Positions 8,101 through 9,337 of a stretch of DNA of 9,337 bases are shown one piece after another. A program made the translations under genes and the position numbers. The DNA lies in NCBI GenBank assembly GCA_019057975.1, contig JAHLWJ010000167.1, positions 1-9,337 of the forward strand. The letters are read 5' to 3'. Below the pieces are notes generated by a model. It was not told the origin of the DNA and searched no databases. It saw only the letters and a list, made by a program, of their open reading frames with translations. The first letter of the stretch is position 1, and every line of letters begins with the position of its first letter. This stretch comes from Promethearchaeota archaeon. GTDB taxonomy: Archaea > Asgardarchaeota > Lokiarchaeia > Sigynarchaeales > SOKP01.

Positions 8101-9337
8101 CGGGAGATACATTTAGAATAATCTTTGAAGCGCGATATAATGATGGGACTAATTTGTTACTTTTAATAGATTCAAAAATTAATATTACGCTTATTTTCGA
8201 TGGTACACCTTCACAAGAAAATTTAATTAAAAGTACTAATAGTACCGGTGGAGTATTTTTTGATATAACTATAGCTAGAAACGTACGTAATATGAGTTTA
8301 TCTGTTAGATTAGAAGCGGAATACTATCATGTTGAAACTTCATTAGAAATATCAGATATTATAATAAATCCACCGCCTTCAGTAGGCTTAACTTTTGAAG
8401 ATTTATTACCATCTTTAATAATTGTTGGTGCTGCTGTTGCTGCCGCAGGAGGATCAGTTGCTATATATCGTGGAGTTGTAGTACCCAAGAAACGAGAAAA
8501 AACACGTATTCTCACAGAAGTTAAAACTATTTTTGATGATGCAATTAATTTAGAACATGTATTAGTATTATACAAAGGAACGGGGACATGTGTCTTCTTT
8601 AAATCATTTGGTTCAGAACAAATTGATCCAGAATTAATTTCAGGATTTATATCTGCTATTAGCAGTTTTGGTAAAGATCTAGTAAGCCAAGAAGAATTGA
8701 ATGAAATATCATATGGTGATAAAATGCTACTTTTATCTGATGGAGAATTTATAAGAGTTGCTTTAGTATTAAGTAAAAAAGCTTCTTTGATTTTACGTAG
8801 AAATTTAATGGAATTCATTCATAGTTTTGAGAGAGTTTACGCAAATAATCTTCCTAATTGGAGAGGACAATTAAATCTTTTCAGAGATGCGGGAAGAATT
8901 GTTGATGATATATTGAGTACTTCAATTATTTTACCACATGAAATAACTTATGAACATTCTAATGCTAAAGCTTTAAAGAAACCTCAATCAAGAGATGTAT
9001 TAAAAATCGCGAATAACTTAATGAAAGATTCAGAAAGAAACTTTTTCTTTATTGCTACCTTATTGAAAGAGGCTACTGAAAAAACAGGTAAAAAAACAGC
9101 AGAAATCTTTATGGGGATTAAAGAATTAAGAGATAATAAAATACTGATGCCTATAGAAATATCAACAATCGAGAAAAAAACAATATCTCAACAGGAAATG
9201 AATCTTATTAATCAGAAAGTTTCAAGTTTGGTAAATTTATCACCAGAAGAAAGACAAAAATTAGTGAATGATCTAGCTCAATTGGGTCCTGCTGAAAGAG
9301 AAGCATATTTTGTTAGTCTCACTGAACAACATGAAAT
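5055..9337 (+). CDS. Giant glycosylated surface protein: Ig-like ectodomain, single TM helix, cytoplasmic longin-like domain (3' end beyond window)
   Basis: One unbroken frame of at least 1427 codons, open at the right edge. Start at ATG 5055: an in-frame TAA lies at 5037, and the ATG gives a basic n-region (MNKSEIKKRMK) followed by a hydrophobic segment (about 12-29); Met10 is an alternative start. Residues about 30-1115 are Asn/Ser/Thr-rich and beta-prone, with about 57 N-X-S/T sequons by hand count, forming successive Ig-like or jelly-roll domains. Residues about 1116-1138 (LLPSLIIVGAAVAAAGG...) form a transmembrane helix followed by PKKREK, a stop-transfer signal placing the C-terminus inside. 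Residues about 1152-1260 read like an Asgard longin-like domain (HVLVLYKGTGTCVFFKSF, then IDPELISGFISAISSFGK). The tail from about 1296 is helical. By architecture it is a surface sensor or adhesin coupled to a cytoplasmic scaffold or small-GTPase partner; no catalytic residues are seen. Function is inferred, topology is well supported. Confidence 0.85.
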   Translation, partial: MNKSEIKKRMKALGVLFLVLGTFTICFNISHNDNTPNDTINSEEINDESNSFDIKNDLLKTADYSSSINGIGRNINITLHQSLINTTEKEFLNLDMAKTFSAACPQDAKFNSSFTNITIEGIKAPNKILIVEDDLGSSPMIDNANSHYISFEPKGVGYINNISIRLRKDSAGNVNYSIYLYNATQYSYYARPDSLVYAQPIVQNEPITTAQGVWTWYNFTNIDKMYNCSNTYNNLFFLRLFVTDLGYIDCDGSFDTGFADFVNESIVLDSSLALVNLAGNTIDVGLKLGLTPLNNTPNPIDIGLKINNSLANKYPNVNGTGYWTSNEQLVGSGGKLTFEITADWWNVSCNITKVQINYTKTNLQATSEFTVNHDMYASWNVSIGQTIDSYDSRITNFSTINFTIPSTWDKNYIKAYNGSSDEKTVNAPEIVQNGYREVQVRGAGNGTNWYLTANSTNLLSKIKCLVNSKDVNQANYSNVLSFNATFHEFISSGEINVSVYSPIPRYLNYTNLNSSLPLANNFSVGNWNISSTNNLKYGKFLIQVSWINGTAAGMIERNITIVADTHLSLIDPPDNSNFKDNVKFNITVYFEDTGFNKGISGDPSVIISENSGKSLPLGSNATAGYYFIEVNTTNFDWGWNYIEINASKIYHNNQSIVFSFQKIINTTIKPDNIKDFGDVIKGENRIYTFNYSSALGLIEGANIIQVVLPSGFDWNWSEDVVTPGYYSIELNTTNVDASESKYICNFSISATGNETQVISLQLNVVMTQTFIDIQSWNYTLIRKDQLNQTVTFYFNDTDNNIVITSLTTDRITVTDNQTGLPRSKWLYTTATPGLYELNISTSGLNSGSIRFWINATLPPNYNWSLTYIDFYLRGNLTQIPKITLSDPDGQGRLTPIVSNYSIFEQRDLYVDFNITDTDYNDNLITSAVDSYLIEYIEIGNSSNQGFLTKTLSFDANSNSFKGYISITELPKHGAYIITIKAKKINYEEASISFNLTIKARYNVVLLIVSKPDKVTAGDTFRIIFEARYNDGTNLLLLIDSKINITLIFDGTPSQENLIKSTNSTGGVFFDITIARNVRNMSLSVRLEAEYYHVETSLEISDIIINPPPSVGLTFEDLLPSLIIVGAAVAAAGGSVAIYRGVVVPKKREKTRILTEVKTIFDDAINLEHVLVLYKGTGTCVFFKSFGSEQIDPELISGFISAISSFGKDLVSQEELNEISYGDKMLLLSDGEFIRVALVLSKKASLILRRNLMEFIHSFERVYANNLPNWRGQLNLFRDAGRIVDDILSTSIILPHEITYEHSNAKALKKPQSRDVLKIANNLMKDSERNFFFIATLLKEATEKTGKKTAEIFMGIKELRDNKILMPIEISTIEKKTISQQEMNLINQKVSSLVNLSPEERQKLVNDLAQLGPAEREAYFVSLTEQHE
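6912..7580 (+). repeat. Three diverged Ig-like repeats marked by the motif T-P/A-G-Y/L-Y-x-I/L-x-V/L/I-N/S-T-T/S-N
   Basis: Within the ectodomain the same strand-turn-strand signature returns at residues 620-634 (NATAGYYFIEVNTTN), 721-734 (VTPGYYSIELNTTN) and 830-842 (ATPGLYELNISTS), with the Gly at 624, 724 and 833: spacings of 100 and 109 residues. A more distant fourth copy may lie at KHGAYIITIKA (residue 971 on). Each is preceded by a strand of the type FNITVYFEDT or VTFYFNDTD. The spacing fits one Ig-like or fibronectin-type beta sandwich per unit. DNA identity between copies is low, so the duplication is old. Confidence 0.6.
8400..8468 (+). other. Transmembrane helix of the giant surface protein
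   Basis: Residues about 1116-1138 are hydrophobic and rich in Ala, Gly, Val and Ile, with no charge between Asp1116 and Arg1139. A proline-rich juxtamembrane segment (NPPPS) lies outside, and the basic cluster PKKREK (1144-1149) follows inside. The positive-inside rule and the drop in sequons from about 57 before to one after the helix agree on orientation. Confidence 0.85.
8508..8834 (+). other. Longin-like cytoplasmic domain
   Basis: Residues about 1152-1260. The order is a strand (HVLVLYKGTGTCVFFKSF), then IDPELISGFISAISSFGKDL as an amphipathic helix, two further strands (DKMLLLSDGEFIRVALVLS) and a helix (ILRRNLMEFIHSFERVYA). The beta-beta-alpha-beta-beta-alpha layout, together with the 'sGFisAissFg' helix, matches the longin/roadblock-like modules common in Asgard proteins, which in characterised systems bind or regulate Ras-superfamily GTPases. 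The assignment is by eye, not by profile search. Confidence 0.6.
8940..9337 (+). other. Helical C-terminal region, possible winged-helix-like segment (incomplete)
   Basis: Residues about 1296-1427 are mostly helical. A stretch reading FIATLLKEATEKTGKKTAEIFMGIKELRDNKILMPIE (about 1330-1367, cited here in part) resembles a small helix-helix-wing fold with a terminal strand. It is followed by repeated charged helices around LSPEERQKLVNDL and LGPAEREAYFVSL (from 1395 and 1411), two similar 'L-x-P-x-E-R' units. The window ends inside this part, so the true C-terminus is unknown. Confidence 0.45.

Noticed and set aside
5055..8399. Possibility that the ectodomain is an S-layer protein rather than a receptor
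   Set aside because: Not excluded, but canonical archaeal S-layer proteins end at or shortly after a C-terminal anchor; here about 290 structured cytoplasmic residues follow the TM helix, which argues for a connection to the cell interior.
8327..8818. A 163-codon minus-strand open frame inside the giant gene
   Set aside because: It is antisense to the TM and longin-like coding part, which has clear protein features on the plus strand; the minus translation shows only Ser/Ile-rich shadow sequence.
1..9337. CRISPR array, insertion sequence, tRNA or rRNA
   Set aside because: No regularly spaced identical repeats, no transposase-like frame or terminal inverted repeats, and no tRNA- or rRNA-like conserved segments were seen on either strand.

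Overview
The window is strongly A/T-rich and looks archaeal, most likely from an Asgard (Promethearchaeota/Lokiarchaeia-type) genome. Three things support this. First, the extracytoplasmic proteins are packed with N-glycosylation sequons. Second, there is a two-gene set of an ADP-forming acetyl-CoA synthetase beta subunit and a P2-type Ca2+-ATPase, with starts that mostly lack Shine-Dalgarno sites. Third, there is a very large surface protein whose cytoplasmic end resembles the longin-like modules that are expanded in Asgard archaea. The lineage call is an inference from sequence style and family knowledge; there is no rRNA or other marker in the window.

Layout. Positions 1-793 carry two genes on the minus strand: a small, heavily sequon-bearing, membrane-anchored extracytoplasmic protein (212-793), followed 12 bases later by a multi-pass membrane protein that is cut by the left edge (start at 199). 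A 322-base A/T-rich divergent promoter region (794-1115) separates them from a complete 939-residue P2-type cation ATPase (1116-3935) that retains the ion-binding residues of both SERCA sites. A 26-bp all-A/T perfect palindrome lies in the T-rich tail behind it. A complete 228-residue ATP-grasp protein follows at 4118-4804, the beta subunit of an NDP/ADP-forming acyl-CoA synthetase; its alpha subunit is not in the window.

The remaining 4.3 kb (5055 to the right edge) is one uninterrupted reading frame of at least 1427 codons that runs off the window. It encodes an N-terminal signal/anchor, about 1080 extracellular residues of beta-rich, Ig-like repeats with about 57 sequons, one transmembrane helix at about residues 1116-1138, and a cytoplasmic part of about 290 residues with a longin-like fold and a helical tail. 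This is the most interesting object here: a glycosylated surface receptor-like protein wired to a domain type that in eukaryotes and Asgards works with small GTPases.

The genes do not form an obvious single pathway. The common theme is the cell envelope (ion pump, two surface/membrane proteins, one giant surface protein), with one energy-metabolism gene in between. I see no RNA genes, CRISPR arrays or insertion sequences.
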